From the NCBI GenBank assembly GCA_001890945.1, contig MLAX01000002.1:496001-560000 (forward strand): a stretch of 64,000 bases of DNA, read 5' to 3'. Made by a program: the position numbers and the translations under genes. Position 1 is the first letter of the stretch; the number at the start of each line of letters is the position of its first letter. The notes under the pieces were generated by a model. That model was given only the letters and a program-made list of their open reading frames with translations. It had not been told where the DNA came from and did not search any database. This DNA is from Alphaproteobacteria bacterium AO1-B (GTDB taxonomy: Bacteria; Pseudomonadota; Alphaproteobacteria; Rhizobiales; Stappiaceae). Positions 1 through 8,524 of this stretch are shown here, piece by piece.

Positions 1-210
1 CAGATTGGCAACGAAAAAGGGCCTGTTTTTGAGCAAAAAACCGGCAGGCTTCTTTCTGAGTTAGATGAATATGAGCATTTGTCACTCTTGCCTTTGCGGA
101 AGGTTAAGGTGTGTCGTCCCATCCAATTTTTTTGTCTTTCTGGAGTGATTATCAAAAATTGCGAGAAGGAATTTAAAGTTGTTTCCAAATATGAATTAAC
201 AAATGCGTAA
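1..210 (+). other. open frame at left edge, possible 3' end of a gene
   Basis: Frame 1 is open from the first base to a TAA at 208-210, giving 69 residues with no start codon needed inside the window, so it could be the C-terminus of a gene entering from the left. The composition is AT-richer than most of the window. A competing reading is a rho-independent terminator: GCCTG at 21-25 can pair with CAGGC at 45-49 around an inner T/A-rich stem, with a pyrimidine-rich tail after it. I do not recognise the peptide and cannot decide between the two. Confidence 0.2.
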
Positions 211-277
211 TTCATTGGGTTCTCAATTACGTTGTGAGACCAAGTTCCAGATAATTTGCCAAGAAAGGTAAGGGAAC

Positions 278-1045
278 ATGAAATACGCAGATCTTAAGTC
301 ATTCGTAAAACTACTACCAATTCATGCTGTTTTGGTCGGAGGTGTTTCACTTTCATCTGTTGCGTTGGCAGATACTGTAATTGTTGGCGTTGAAGATCTA
401 ACCTACTACCCGCATTACACCATGGAAGGTGGGGAGTATGGTGGTTTTGGACGGGCGCTGTTGGATGCATGGGCGTCGGATAACGGGCACACGCTGAAAT
501 ATGAGGCGTATCCGATCAAGCGCTTGATGGAAAACCTGGTCGAAGGAAAGGTCGATATTAAATACCCGGACAATGCCTATTGGTCCGCGGATTTGAAGGA
601 TGGCAAGCCGTTGGTCTACTCAGACAAGGTAGTCGAATACATCGATGGGGTCTCTGTGACGCCGGGCAATGTCGGTAAAGGAATGGGGTCGGTCAAGAAA
701 CTGGGTACCGTGCGCGGCTTTACGCCGTGGTCCTGGATCGATCTGACCTCCTCCGGGGCCGTTGAGTTGTCGGAAGTGAAATCCCTGGATGGTTTGATCA
801 AACAAGCCATAAACAGCCGTATCGATGCTGCTTATGCCAACGTAGCGGTCATTCAGCACCAACTGGGGGAAATGGGGCAGCCGAATGCGCTCTCGTTTGA
901 TCCGGATCTCAAGCATACCCGCGACTACTATTATGCCAGCACGACAACAAAGCCGGAGTTGATTGCGGACTTTAATTCTTGGATGTCCGAAAACGCTGAC
1001 AAGGTCGCGGAATTGAAAGCTGAGTACAAGGTGAACCTGGACTGA
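278..1045 (+). CDS. periplasmic substrate-binding protein, family 3-like (orphan)
   Basis: This 255-residue protein has an N-terminal signal peptide (charged start, hydrophobic core, ending near SVALA-D at about residues 31-32), so it should be periplasmic. The mature part resembles the type-2 periplasmic fold of polar amino-acid ABC receptors: a beta strand at VIVGVEDL, a GFGRALLDAWA helix and a short C-terminal ADKVAELKAEY helix. The ATG is preceded by an AAGG-rich ribosome site at about 265-273. No permease or ATPase gene lies beside it; tRNA-Asn follows. It could feed a distant transporter or act as a sensor-type receptor. The ligand cannot be told from sequence. Family assignment is moderate, function inferred. 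Confidence 0.75.
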   Translation: MKYADLKSFVKLLPIHAVLVGGVSLSSVALADTVIVGVEDLTYYPHYTMEGGEYGGFGRALLDAWASDNGHTLKYEAYPIKRLMENLVEGKVDIKYPDNAYWSADLKDGKPLVYSDKVVEYIDGVSVTPGNVGKGMGSVKKLGTVRGFTPWSWIDLTSSGAVELSEVKSLDGLIKQAINSRIDAAYANVAVIQHQLGEMGQPNALSFDPDLKHTRDYYYASTTTKPELIADFNSWMSENADKVAELKAEYKVNLD

Positions 1046-1069
1046 TCGACGGCACTCCATGACAGGGCG

Positions 1070-1106
1070 GGGCTGGCGGTTTCCGTCAGTCCTTAATTTT
1101 TGTGTT
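1070..1106 (+). terminator. probable rho-independent terminator
   Basis: A ten-pair stem (1070-1079 with 1083-1092, two G-U pairs) around a TTT loop is followed by a T-rich tail at 1095-1106. It lies 25 bases after the stop of the binding-protein gene. Confidence 0.6.
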
Positions 1107-1191
1107 TTCGAACGCTCAAGCTTCAAGCGTGAACACGCCTCAAGGCCGATTGTGCGTCGGGCTGTTTACATTCATATTTTCTGGGAAAGAG

Positions 1192-1267
1192 TGGCTCCCT
1201 GAGTAGGACTCGAACCTACGACCCAGCGATTAACAGTCGCTTGCTCTACCAACTGAGCTATCAGGGA
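1192..1267 (-). tRNA. tRNA-Asn (GTT)
   Basis: The reverse strand folds as a 76-base tRNA. The acceptor stem TCCCTGA (1267-1261) pairs with TCAGGGA, the discriminator is G and CCA is encoded at 1194-1192. The D arm contains AGCTCAGTTGGTAGAGC, the anticodon loop reads CTGTTAA with GTT as anticodon, and the T loop is TTCGAGT. Confidence 0.97.
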
Positions 1268-1611
1268 TCACCGTGCCGGGGCAGTGCTTGACCGCCCCCG
1301 TCGATGGAGATGCGTATAACGCAGCCCTTATCCATTTGCCAAGCCCTGAAATGCGTTTTTTTCATTCCATCGTTATTTTTTCGTCAGGTATGTGGAAAAC
1401 TATAAATTTTTCAGACGCCTAGTTGTGTCTATCGGTTTTTAACAGGTGCGCTTCACCGGTCGTATTTCCGCATTGCCGCCAAGACGGAACTCAAAAAGCT
1501 GCGTTTTCCAACCGGCCATGGCAATTTGCGGTCAAACATATGGACAAGAAGACTTGCCGCCTTAAACACTCCGGCTTGTGCGGGCTGGCGGTTCCAGCTA
1601 GGAAGGAAACA
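1268..1611. other. intergenic leader upstream of the cobalamin riboswitch
   Basis: About 340 bases between tRNA-Asn and the riboswitch. The stretch at 1340-1440 is AT-rich with T-runs and probably holds the promoter of the cob operon, but I could not fix clear -35/-10 boxes. I see no convincing gene here. Confidence 0.4.
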
Positions 1612-1814
1612 GACGGTTCTGGTGCTGGAGTGATCCAGCCCGGATGAAACGGGAATTCGGTAAGTCCTCAGAGAGGATTGATCCGGAGCTGCCCCCGCAA
1701 CTGTGAGCGGCGAGTGCTGGCACATGACCCACTGGAGATCTTTGAGCATCGTTCTCAAGGTGACCGGGAAGGGGTGCTGGTCATAAGGAACCGCGAGCCA
1801 GGAGACCGGCCGTC
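1612..1814 (+). promoter_or_regulatory. cobalamin (AdoCbl) riboswitch
   Basis: Hallmarks of the cobalamin aptamer occur in order: GGTTCTGGTGC at 1615-1625, the GAAACGGGAAT element near 1645-1656, the invariant GCCCCCGCAACTGT core at 1690-1703, and the B12 box AGCCAGGAGACCGGC at 1796-1810. The closing P1 helix is visible as GACGG (1612-1616) pairing with CCGTC (1810-1814). It sits 48 bases before cobU, so it most likely represses the cobU-cobW-cobN-cobO-cobQ genes when adenosylcobalamin is plentiful. With so short a linker it could act by masking the ribosome-binding region of cobU; that mechanism is inferred. Confidence 0.93.
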
Positions 1815-1862
1815 GATAGAGTTTAACCGCAAGGCTGTCGGGCGGACGGCTGGGAGACACAT

Positions 1863-2414
1863 GTGACGCAGTCTGACCATGGTCGGTCTACCCTCGTTTT
1901 TGGCGGGGCCCGGTCCGGAAAAAGCACCTTTGCAGAAAGGCTTGCAGCTCGAAGCAGCCTGGAAAGGGTGTATGTCGCAACGGGTGCCGCTTTCGATGAC
2001 GAGATGGCGGACCGTATTGCCAGTCACAAGGACCAACGCGGGTCTTCCTGGATTACCATTGAAGAGCAGCTGGATCTCGCGGGGGTGCTGAGCCGCGAAA
2101 GTGCCGCGCACCGGGTTATCCTCGTTGACTGCCTGACCCTTTGGCTGTCCAACCTGATGTTTTCCGACAAGGACATAGCTGCTGAAACGGCGCGCTTGAT
2201 TGAAGCCACCAAGGGTCTTGCCGGGCCGTGCGTGTTTGTTTCCAACGAGGTCGGCATGGGGATCGTGCCGGAGAACCGCTTGTCGCGGTCGTTCCGGGAC
2301 GCGCAAGGCCGATTGAACCAGGATATCGCATCGGTGTGCCATCAGGTCGTGTTTGTCGCCGCTGGACAGCCACTTCTTCTCAAACCCTCGCATCAACCGG
2401 AGATCGGATTGTGA
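1863..2414 (+). CDS. cobU: adenosylcobinamide kinase / adenosylcobinamide-phosphate guanylyltransferase
   Basis: CobU (CobP) phosphorylates adenosylcobinamide and then transfers GMP to give adenosylcobinamide-GDP, the activated form joined to the lower-ligand nucleoside. The 183-residue length fits the family. The nucleotide-binding loop GGARSGKS is at residues 14-21, followed by the family segments VYVATG, SNEVGMGIVP and a C-terminal AGQPLLLK. The start is GTG at 1863; the ATG two bases upstream reads straight into TGA. It is the first gene after the cobalamin riboswitch, and its stop overlaps the GTG start of cobW (GTGA, 2411-2414), suggesting translational coupling. Confidence 0.95.
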   Translation: MTQSDHGRSTLVFGGARSGKSTFAERLAARSSLERVYVATGAAFDDEMADRIASHKDQRGSSWITIEEQLDLAGVLSRESAAHRVILVDCLTLWLSNLMFSDKDIAAETARLIEATKGLAGPCVFVSNEVGMGIVPENRLSRSFRDAQGRLNQDIASVCHQVVFVAAGQPLLLKPSHQPEIGL

Positions 2415-3520
2415 CTTCTTCAACGCTTAAGCCGGGTCAAAAAATCCCGGCAACCATCGTGACCGGTTTTCTTGGCGCGGGAAAAACGACCTTGATCCGC
2501 AACCTGTTGCAAAATGCCGGCGGCAAGCGGATTGCGCTCATCGTCAACGAATTTGGCGATATGGGATTTGACGGATCGCTGGTGAACGGCTGTGCGGACC
2601 CGAGCTGTTCGGCAGAAGAAGTTGTGGAGCTGACCAACGGCTGTATTTGCTGCACGGTTGCCGATGACTTTCTGCCGACCATGGAAATGCTGCTCGCGCG
2701 CGAGAACCCGCCGGAGCATATCGTCATCGAAACATCCGGTCTCGCCTTGCCGCAGCCGCTGGTCCGGGCCTTTTCGTGGCCATCGGTGAAACCAAAAGTC
2801 ACTGTGGATGGCGTCGTTACGGTCCTGGATGCAGCCGCGCTTGCTGAAGGACGGATCGCACTGGATGAAGCAGCGCTGGAAGCCCAGCGCGCTGCGGATG
2901 AAGCGCTGGATCATGAGAGCCCGGTTGAGGAGCTTTTCCATGATCAGCTTCGCTGCGCGGATCTTGTGGTGCTGAATAAGGCCGATTTGGTCGCGGGCGA
3001 TATTCTTGCGGGCGTTCAGGAAAAGATCGCAGCTGAGGTCCGCCCGGCAGTGCATATCGTTGCTTCCGAGAAAGGCACTTTGCCGATCGAGGTTCTGCTC
3101 GGGCGCGGCTCAGCTGCCGAGGATGACATGGCCTCCCGCCATGAGCATCACCATCACCACCATGATGATGACCACCACCATGATCACGATGATCATCATC
3201 ACGACCACCATCATGACCATCATCACCACGATGACTTTGAAAGCCATGTGATCGAGGCGCCGACCTTTGCGTCGCTCAAGGAAGCCGAGGTGCAAGTGCT
3301 TCAGGCCATGGCATTGAAAGGTGTTCTGCGGATCAAGGGAGCGGTTCAGGTGGATGGCAAGGCCGCGCCGGCCATGGTGCAGGCGGTGGGCCCGAGGGTC
3401 GAGACTTGGTTTGCATCAGGTGCGGAGAGCGCCGGCAAGCTGGTGGTGATCGGGCTCAAGGGCTTCGATTTGGGTGCTGTTCGTGGCGCCCTATCGGGTC
3501 TTGCAGAAGCCGCTGAGTGA
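2411..3520 (+). CDS. cobW: CobW-type metal chaperone GTPase (COG0523)
   Basis: CobW is a G3E-family GTPase thought to deliver cobalt to the CobNST chelatase. The 369-residue protein starts at GTG 2411, overlapping the cobU stop; an upstream in-frame ATG at 2228 lies deep inside cobU and is unlikely. Visible motifs are the Walker A loop GFLGAGKT (residues 19-26), the family metal site NGCICC (Cys78, Cys80, Cys81), an IETSGLA segment and the guanine-specifying NKAD. A long His/Asp-rich stretch at about residues 243-275 is a likely metal buffer between the GTPase and the C-terminal CobW domain. A strong hairpin follows the gene, before cobN. Confidence 0.93.
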   Translation: MTSSTLKPGQKIPATIVTGFLGAGKTTLIRNLLQNAGGKRIALIVNEFGDMGFDGSLVNGCADPSCSAEEVVELTNGCICCTVADDFLPTMEMLLARENPPEHIVIETSGLALPQPLVRAFSWPSVKPKVTVDGVVTVLDAAALAEGRIALDEAALEAQRAADEALDHESPVEELFHDQLRCADLVVLNKADLVAGDILAGVQEKIAAEVRPAVHIVASEKGTLPIEVLLGRGSAAEDDMASRHEHHHHHHDDDHHHDHDDHHHDHHHDHHHHDDFESHVIEAPTFASLKEAEVQVLQAMALKGVLRIKGAVQVDGKAAPAMVQAVGPRVETWFASGAESAGKLVVIGLKGFDLGAVRGALSGLAEAAE

Positions 3521-3542
3521 TTTCAGGCGACCTTTAATGCCG

Positions 3543-3569
3543 GAACTGCCGGGCGTTGTCCGGCAGTTC
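3543..3569 (+). other. strong hairpin between cobW and cobN
   Basis: A perfect 10-base inverted repeat, GAACTGCCGG (3543-3552) and CCGGCAGTTC (3560-3569), with a 7-base loop, lies 23 bases after the cobW stop. The following ATTAAAAGCCTTTTCTC is only partly T-rich, so it may be a weak terminator, an attenuator or an mRNA-stabilising element. Confidence 0.6.
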
Positions 3570-3652
3570 ATTAAAAGCCTTTTCTCTTTGAAAAGCAGCG
3601 GCGGGTCACATGGTCCTGCCACGGGATGACATAAGAACGAGAAACCATCCAG

Positions 3653-6600
3653 ATGCACATTCTCGCAAGCCAGACGCGCCGGATCGATGACGGGGGGGAT
3701 GCTGTCGACCTCGGCCAGCAGCCTGCCGATATCCTGTTTTTATCCGCGGCCGATACCGAGCTTGGAAGTCTGGCATCGGCACAGTCTGGCTTAGGAGCGG
3801 ATACGCCAAGCCTCCGTCTTGCGAACCTGATGGCATTATCGCATCCGTATTCGGTTGATCTTTATGCGGAGCAGACGGTTCGCGGATCCCGGATTGTGAT
3901 CTTGCGTGTCCTTGGCGGTGTCGAATACTGGCGCTACGGGCTGGAGCGGTTTGTTGAAGAGGCGCGCGCCAGCGACATCGATCTTGTCGTCATACCCGGG
4001 GACGACAAATGGGATGACGCTCTCACAAGCCATTCGACGCGCGGCACGGAGGATGTGCGTCAGATGTGGCGCTACTTCGTTGAAGGCGGACCTGAGAACT
4101 ATGCCAACGCACTGCGGTATGCCGGTCATCTGATCGGGCTTACCGAAGAGCCTGCGCATGCGGTTCCTCTGCCAAGAGCCGGTATTTATCTGCCCGGTCA
4201 TACCGCGCCGGGTCTGGAAACGTTGAGATCAACCTGGGCAGACCCGAAGGCTCCCGTTGCTGCAATCACCTTTTACCGGGCGCTGGTGCAAGGTTCTCAA
4301 ACCGCCCCTATTGATGCTTTGGTATCCGCACTCGCAGAGGCCGGTGTCAATGCGCTGCCGGTCTTTGTCTCCAGCCTCAAGGAAGCGGAATCCATCGCTG
4401 TTCTGGACGCATTGTTTGAAGAGGCAAAACCGGATGTCGTTTTGAACGGAACTGCTTTTGCAGTTTCAAAAGCCGGGATCGACCATCAACCGACGCCGCT
4501 CGACAAATGGGGCAAACCTGTTCTCCAGGTGGTGTTCTCGTCTTCGTCCAAAGAGGGCTGGGAGGAGAGTGACCAAGGCCTGTCAATCCGCGATCTTGCG
4601 ATGCATGTCGTGTTGCCGGAAATCGACGGCCGGTTGTTGACCCGGGCCGTGTCTTTCAAGGAAGAGGGTGTTTTTGATGCCGCGACGCAATCGACGCCCG
4701 TGAAATTTACCCCTCTGCCGGATCGGATGCGGTTCGTGGCCGAATTGGCAGCCAACTGGGCCCGGCTTGGCCGAGTCGCAATAAAAGACAAAAAGACCGC
4801 GCTGAACCTGGCGAACTACCCGAACAAGGATGGCCGTCTTGCCAATGGGGTCGGCCTTGATACGCCAGCCTCCTGCGTGTCCGTGCTCAAGGCCATGAAG
4901 AATGCCGGATATGATGTCGGCAACGCCCCGGAAACCTCTGCAGACCTCATGAACGTTTTGACGTCCGGCGTGACCAACGCACTTGCGGAAAGGCAGGAGA
5001 AGGCGGGCTATGAGCGGCTGTCACTTACCGCTTATACCGCCGAATTTGCCAAACTGCCGGAGGCGGTCCGCACATCCGTTGAGGATCGATGGGGCAAGCC
5101 GCAAGACGATCCGCATGTGATTGACGGCACGTTCCGTTTGGCGCTGCACCGGTTCGGCAATCAGGTTGTCGGCATCCAACCCGCGCGTGGCTACAATATT
5201 GATCCCAAAGAGACTTACCACGATCCGGATCTGGTGCCGCCGCACCATTATTTCGCGTTCTATATCTGGTTGCGCCGGGAGTTTGGCGCCGATGCGGTGA
5301 TCCATCTCGGCAAGCATGGAAATCTCGAATGGCTGCCCGGCAAGGCGCTGGCGCTGTCTGAAGGCTGTTTCCCGGAAGCTGTGCTTGGCCCGATGCCGAA
5401 CATCTACCCGTTCATTGTCAATGATCCGGGTGAGGGGGCGCAGGCCAAGCGGCGGACATCCGCTGTAATCGTTGATCACTTAACCCCGCCGCTGACCCGG
5501 GCGGAAAGCCACGGCGTTGCCGAGGAACTGGAGACCCTGCTTGATGAGTACTACCTTGCAAGCGGTGTCGATCCTCGGCGTCTTAAGGCGTTGACCCGGG
5601 ACATCCTGGACGCCGCCAGCCGGCACGGTCTTGACAAGGACATCGGCATCACCGACGAGATGGATGAAGACACCCGTCTTGCCCGGCTTGATGCGCATTT
5701 GTGTGATCTGAAAGAACTTCAAATTCGCGACGGCTTGCATATTCTGGGCGAGAGCCCGGAAGGCGATCTTCTGACTGATCTGCTGTCTGCGCTGGTGCGG
5801 GTCCCGCGTGGCAGTGAGGCACGGCAAAACAGCTTGCAGCGAGCGCTTTCAGAGGACTTGGGCTTTGCCGCATTTGACCCGCTCAATTGTGATTTCGCGG
5901 CACCTTGGACCGGACCAAAGCCGGACGTTCTGGCAAGTGTCGCTAACGCGCCATGGCGCTCAAATGGCGATACGGTTGAACGGCTTGAACTGCTCGCACA
6001 ACAAATTATCGCGGGCGATATAGTCTCGCCGTCAGGCTGGCCTGCGGTGCAGGCGGTGCTCGCCGAAATTGAAGAACGGATCCGTCCTTCAGTTACCGGT
6101 TCCGGAAAGTCCGAACTGGACGCTGTCCTAATCGCGCTGAATAGCGGTTTTGTGAAACCGGGGCCTTCCGGTGCGCCGTCTCGTGGCCGGCCGGACGTTT
6201 TGCCAACGGGTAAGAACTTTTATTCCGTCGATGTTCGTGCCGTTCCGACAGAAACAGCCTGGCGTCTTGGCCAGCAATCGGCCTCGCTGGTGGCCGAGCG
6301 GTATTTTCAGGAAGAAGGCGAGTGGCCAGCATCGCTGGTTTTGACCTGCTGGGGCACGGCCAATATGCGCACGGGCGGCGATGATATTGCGCAGGCGCTG
6401 GCGCTGATTGGCGCCAAACCGGTCTGGGAGGCTGCGTCAGGGCGTGTCACAGGCTTTGAAATCCTGAAATTGTCGGAGCTCGGACGCCCGCGGATCGACG
6501 TGACTTTAAGGGTTTCCGGCTTTTTCCGCGATGCTTTCCCGCATCAGATGGATCTTTTTGACAGCGCCGTGCGGGCCGTCGGACAACTGGAAGAACCAGA

Positions 6601-7393
6601 AGATGCCAATCCCATTGCCGCGCGCATGAAACAGGAGGCCGCCGAGTTGGCTGCTGCTGGCCTGTCGCCAGATGAAGCCCAGCGCCGGGCCGGGTTCCGG
6701 GTGTTTGGTTCAAAGCCCGGAGCCTATGGAGCCGGCCTACAAGCGCTGATCGATGAAGGTATCTGGGATGAGCGCGGTGATTTTGCCGAAGCGTTCCTGA
6801 CCTGGGGCGGCTATGCCTATGGCGGCGGTGCGTCGGGTGATCAGGCCCGCGGTGAGCTGGAGGGCCGGTTGGCGTCCGTGGATGCGGTTCTGCACAATCA
6901 AGACAACCGCGAGCACGACCTTCTCGACAGCGATGATTATTATCAGTTCGAAGGCGGTCTTGCGGCAACGGTGGAGCACCTGAAAGGCGACGCGCCAAAG
7001 ATCTATCACAACGACCATTCGCGCCCCGAACGTCCGGTGGTGCGTTCCTTGTCAGAGGAAATCGGCCGTGTCGTGCGCGGCCGGGCCGCCAATCCGAAAT
7101 GGATCAAGGGCGTGATGCGTCACGGCTACAAGGGCGCGTTCGAGATGGTGGCAACGCTCGACTATCTGTTTGCGTTTGCCGCAACGACCCGGGCTGTTGG
7201 CGATCATCATTTTGATCAGCTCTATGAAGCCTATCTGGACGATGAAGTCGTGCGCGATTTTCTTCAAGACGCGAATCCGGCAGGCTACCAGGAAATGCTG
7301 GCACGGTTTCAGGAGGCGCTGGATCGCGGCCTCTGGACACCGCGCCGGAATTCGACCCATGCTGCACTGAATGATTTGAACAAAATACAATAA
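3653..7393 (+). CDS. cobN: cobaltochelatase subunit CobN
   Basis: CobN is the large, corrin-binding subunit of the ATP-dependent aerobic cobaltochelatase, which inserts cobalt into hydrogenobyrinic acid a,c-diamide together with CobS and CobT. At 1,246 residues it has the usual CobN length and carries the magnesium-chelatase H-like domain throughout. Recognisable segments include FAFYIWLRREFGADAVIHLG, KHGNLEWLPGK (about residue 556), the NIYPFIVNDPGEG block and the C-terminal KWIKGVMRHGYKGAFEM. The gene follows cobW after 132 bases containing a hairpin and is followed 14 bases later by cobO. CobS and CobT are not in the window and must be encoded elsewhere. Confidence 0.97.
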   Translation: MHILASQTRRIDDGGDAVDLGQQPADILFLSAADTELGSLASAQSGLGADTPSLRLANLMALSHPYSVDLYAEQTVRGSRIVILRVLGGVEYWRYGLERFVEEARASDIDLVVIPGDDKWDDALTSHSTRGTEDVRQMWRYFVEGGPENYANALRYAGHLIGLTEEPAHAVPLPRAGIYLPGHTAPGLETLRSTWADPKAPVAAITFYRALVQGSQTAPIDALVSALAEAGVNALPVFVSSLKEAESIAVLDALFEEAKPDVVLNGTAFAVSKAGIDHQPTPLDKWGKPVLQVVFSSSSKEGWEESDQGLSIRDLAMHVVLPEIDGRLLTRAVSFKEEGVFDAATQSTPVKFTPLPDRMRFVAELAANWARLGRVAIKDKKTALNLANYPNKDGRLANGVGLDTPASCVSVLKAMKNAGYDVGNAPETSADLMNVLTSGVTNALAERQEKAGYERLSLTAYTAEFAKLPEAVRTSVEDRWGKPQDDPHVIDGTFRLALHRFGNQVVGIQPARGYNIDPKETYHDPDLVPPHHYFAFYIWLRREFGADAVIHLGKHGNLEWLPGKALALSEGCFPEAVLGPMPNIYPFIVNDPGEGAQAKRRTSAVIVDHLTPPLTRAESHGVAEELETLLDEYYLASGVDPRRLKALTRDILDAASRHGLDKDIGITDEMDEDTRLARLDAHLCDLKELQIRDGLHILGESPEGDLLTDLLSALVRVPRGSEARQNSLQRALSEDLGFAAFDPLNCDFAAPWTGPKPDVLASVANAPWRSNGDTVERLELLAQQIIAGDIVSPSGWPAVQAVLAEIEERIRPSVTGSGKSELDAVLIALNSGFVKPGPSGAPSRGRPDVLPTGKNFYSVDVRAVPTETAWRLGQQSASLVAERYFQEEGEWPASLVLTCWGTANMRTGGDDIAQALALIGAKPVWEAASGRVTGFEILKLSELGRPRIDVTLRVSGFFRDAFPHQMDLFDSAVRAVGQLEEPEDANPIAARMKQEAAELAAAGLSPDEAQRRAGFRVFGSKPGAYGAGLQALIDEGIWDERGDFAEAFLTWGGYAYGGGASGDQARGELEGRLASVDAVLHNQDNREHDLLDSDDYYQFEGGLAATVEHLKGDAPKIYHNDHSRPERPVVRSLSEEIGRVVRGRAANPKWIKGVMRHGYKGAFEMVATLDYLFAFAATTRAVGDHHFDQLYEAYLDDEVVRDFLQDANPAGYQEMLARFQEALDRGLWTPRRNSTHAALNDLNKIQ

Positions 7394-7407
7394 TCGGGAG
7401 ACACACC

Positions 7408-8046
7408 ATGACCGCCGATACGGATAAATCCGAGCTTACGGAAGACGAACTCAACGCGCGCCATGCGGAAAAGATGCGCAAGAAAAAGGCCGCGCGCGAC
7501 AAGATCATGGCCACCAAGACCATCGAAAAGGGCCTTGTGATCGTTCACACCGGCAAGGGCAAGGGGAAGTCGACGGCCGGGTTCGGCATGGTGTTCCGCT
7601 CGCTCGGTCATGGTCACAAGGTGGGCGTTGTCCAGTTCGTGAAAGGCCGGATCGAAACAGGCGAACGCATGGCGCTGGAACGGTTCGACGATCTGGTGAC
7701 CATCAAGCGGATGGGCGAGGGGTTCACTTGGGAAACCCAGGACCGCCAGCGGGACATCGACGCGGCTCAACAGGCCTGGGACGCTGCCAAGGACATGATC
7801 CGCTCCGGAGACTACCGGCTGATCCTGTGTGATGAACTCAACATCGTGTTGCGCTACGACTATCTCGACATCAACGAGGTCGTTGACTTCCTGAAGAATG
7901 AAAAACCGGAAGACGTTCATGTGATCATCACCGGACGGAACGCCAAGGACGAGTTGCTGGATGTGGCCGACCTTGTCACGGACATGACGCAGGTCAAGCA
8001 TCCGTTCCGGTCCGGCGTGAAGCCGCAAGAAGGCATTGAGTTCTAA
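7408..8046 (+). CDS. cobO: cob(I)yrinic acid a,c-diamide adenosyltransferase
   Basis: CobO attaches the adenosyl group from ATP to the reduced cobalt of the corrinoid. The 212-residue protein has the CobA/CobO/BtuR fold signature: an N-terminal Lys/Arg-rich helix, the P-loop HTGKGKGKST at about residues 46-55, GFGMVFRSLGHGH, and the LILCDELN segment (Walker B-like). The ATG has a GGGAG ribosome site 8 bases upstream. It sits between cobN and a GNAT gene, with only 9 bases to the latter, so all are probably one transcript. Confidence 0.96.
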   Translation: MTADTDKSELTEDELNARHAEKMRKKKAARDKIMATKTIEKGLVIVHTGKGKGKSTAGFGMVFRSLGHGHKVGVVQFVKGRIETGERMALERFDDLVTIKRMGEGFTWETQDRQRDIDAAQQAWDAAKDMIRSGDYRLILCDELNIVLRYDYLDINEVVDFLKNEKPEDVHVIITGRNAKDELLDVADLVTDMTQVKHPFRSGVKPQEGIEF

Positions 8047-8055
8047 GACCGAACG

Positions 8056-8523
8056 ATGCCTTACACAGTTGCACGCGCCAGCAGCGCGGATTCTCACGAG
8101 ATCGCGCTGCTGCTGCGCGCGTCCATTATTGAGCTCTGCGGGCTTGACCATGGCGACAATCCTGATCGCTATAAAGCCTGGCTGAAAAACAAAACCGCGC
8201 CGAATGTAGAAAGCTGGATCGATGGTCCGGGGGCAGCGTTTGTTGTCCAGGATCAGGACAAGCGCATTCTCGGGTTCGCGATGGGAACACCCAATGGGCA
8301 AATCCCCTTGATGTACGTGCTCCCGGATACCCGTTTGACCGGGGTGAGCAAGACCTTGATGCGGGCGCTTGAAGACACGTTTCGAGACCGCGGTCTGGAT
8401 GAGGCTTACCTCTCCAGCACGCTCACGGCAGAGCGCTTTTATAAATCCCTTGGTTATGCTGAAACCGGAGAGACAAAAACCCAGTTGGACATGACCTTCC
8501 GGTGTTTCAAAAAGGGCCTTTGA
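8056..8523 (+). CDS. GNAT-family N-acetyltransferase
   Basis: A 155-residue protein with a GNAT-like layout: an N-terminal VARASSADSHEIALLLRAS segment, central strands (AAFVVQDQDKRILGFAMG), a degenerate acetyl-CoA region around LMYVLPDTRLTGVSKTLMRA, and a C-terminal strand-helix with ERFYKSLGY that is typical of the fold. The substrate is unknown. It lies 9 bases after cobO and one base before the YrhK gene, so it is embedded in the cobalamin operon, where no acetylation step is known. It may be a passenger or may act on an unrelated small molecule. Confidence 0.8.
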   Translation: MPYTVARASSADSHEIALLLRASIIELCGLDHGDNPDRYKAWLKNKTAPNVESWIDGPGAAFVVQDQDKRILGFAMGTPNGQIPLMYVLPDTRLTGVSKTLMRALEDTFRDRGLDEAYLSSTLTAERFYKSLGYAETGETKTQLDMTFRCFKKGL

Positions 8524-8524
8524 A

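Noticed and set aside
1192..1267. tRNA-Asn as an integration site
   Set aside because: No integrase, no repeat of the tRNA 3' end nearby and no mobile genes in the window.
1453..1860. Reverse-strand frame of 135 codons upstream of cobU
   Set aside because: It overlaps the riboswitch on the opposite strand and has no ribosome site or recognisable peptide.
1678..1866. 62-codon open frame across the riboswitch
   Set aside because: It is inside the conserved aptamer and its sequence is explained by RNA structure; the ATG at 1861 meets a stop at once.
3145..3235. Possible microsatellite or CRISPR-like repeat in cobW
   Set aside because: The repeated CATCAC/GATGAT triplets encode the His/Asp tract in frame; there are no spacers.
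3006..3251. Open frames in other phases across the cobW His tract
   Set aside because: They are read-outs of the CAC/CAT/GAT repeat in the wrong frame, giving Met/Thr/Ile runs.
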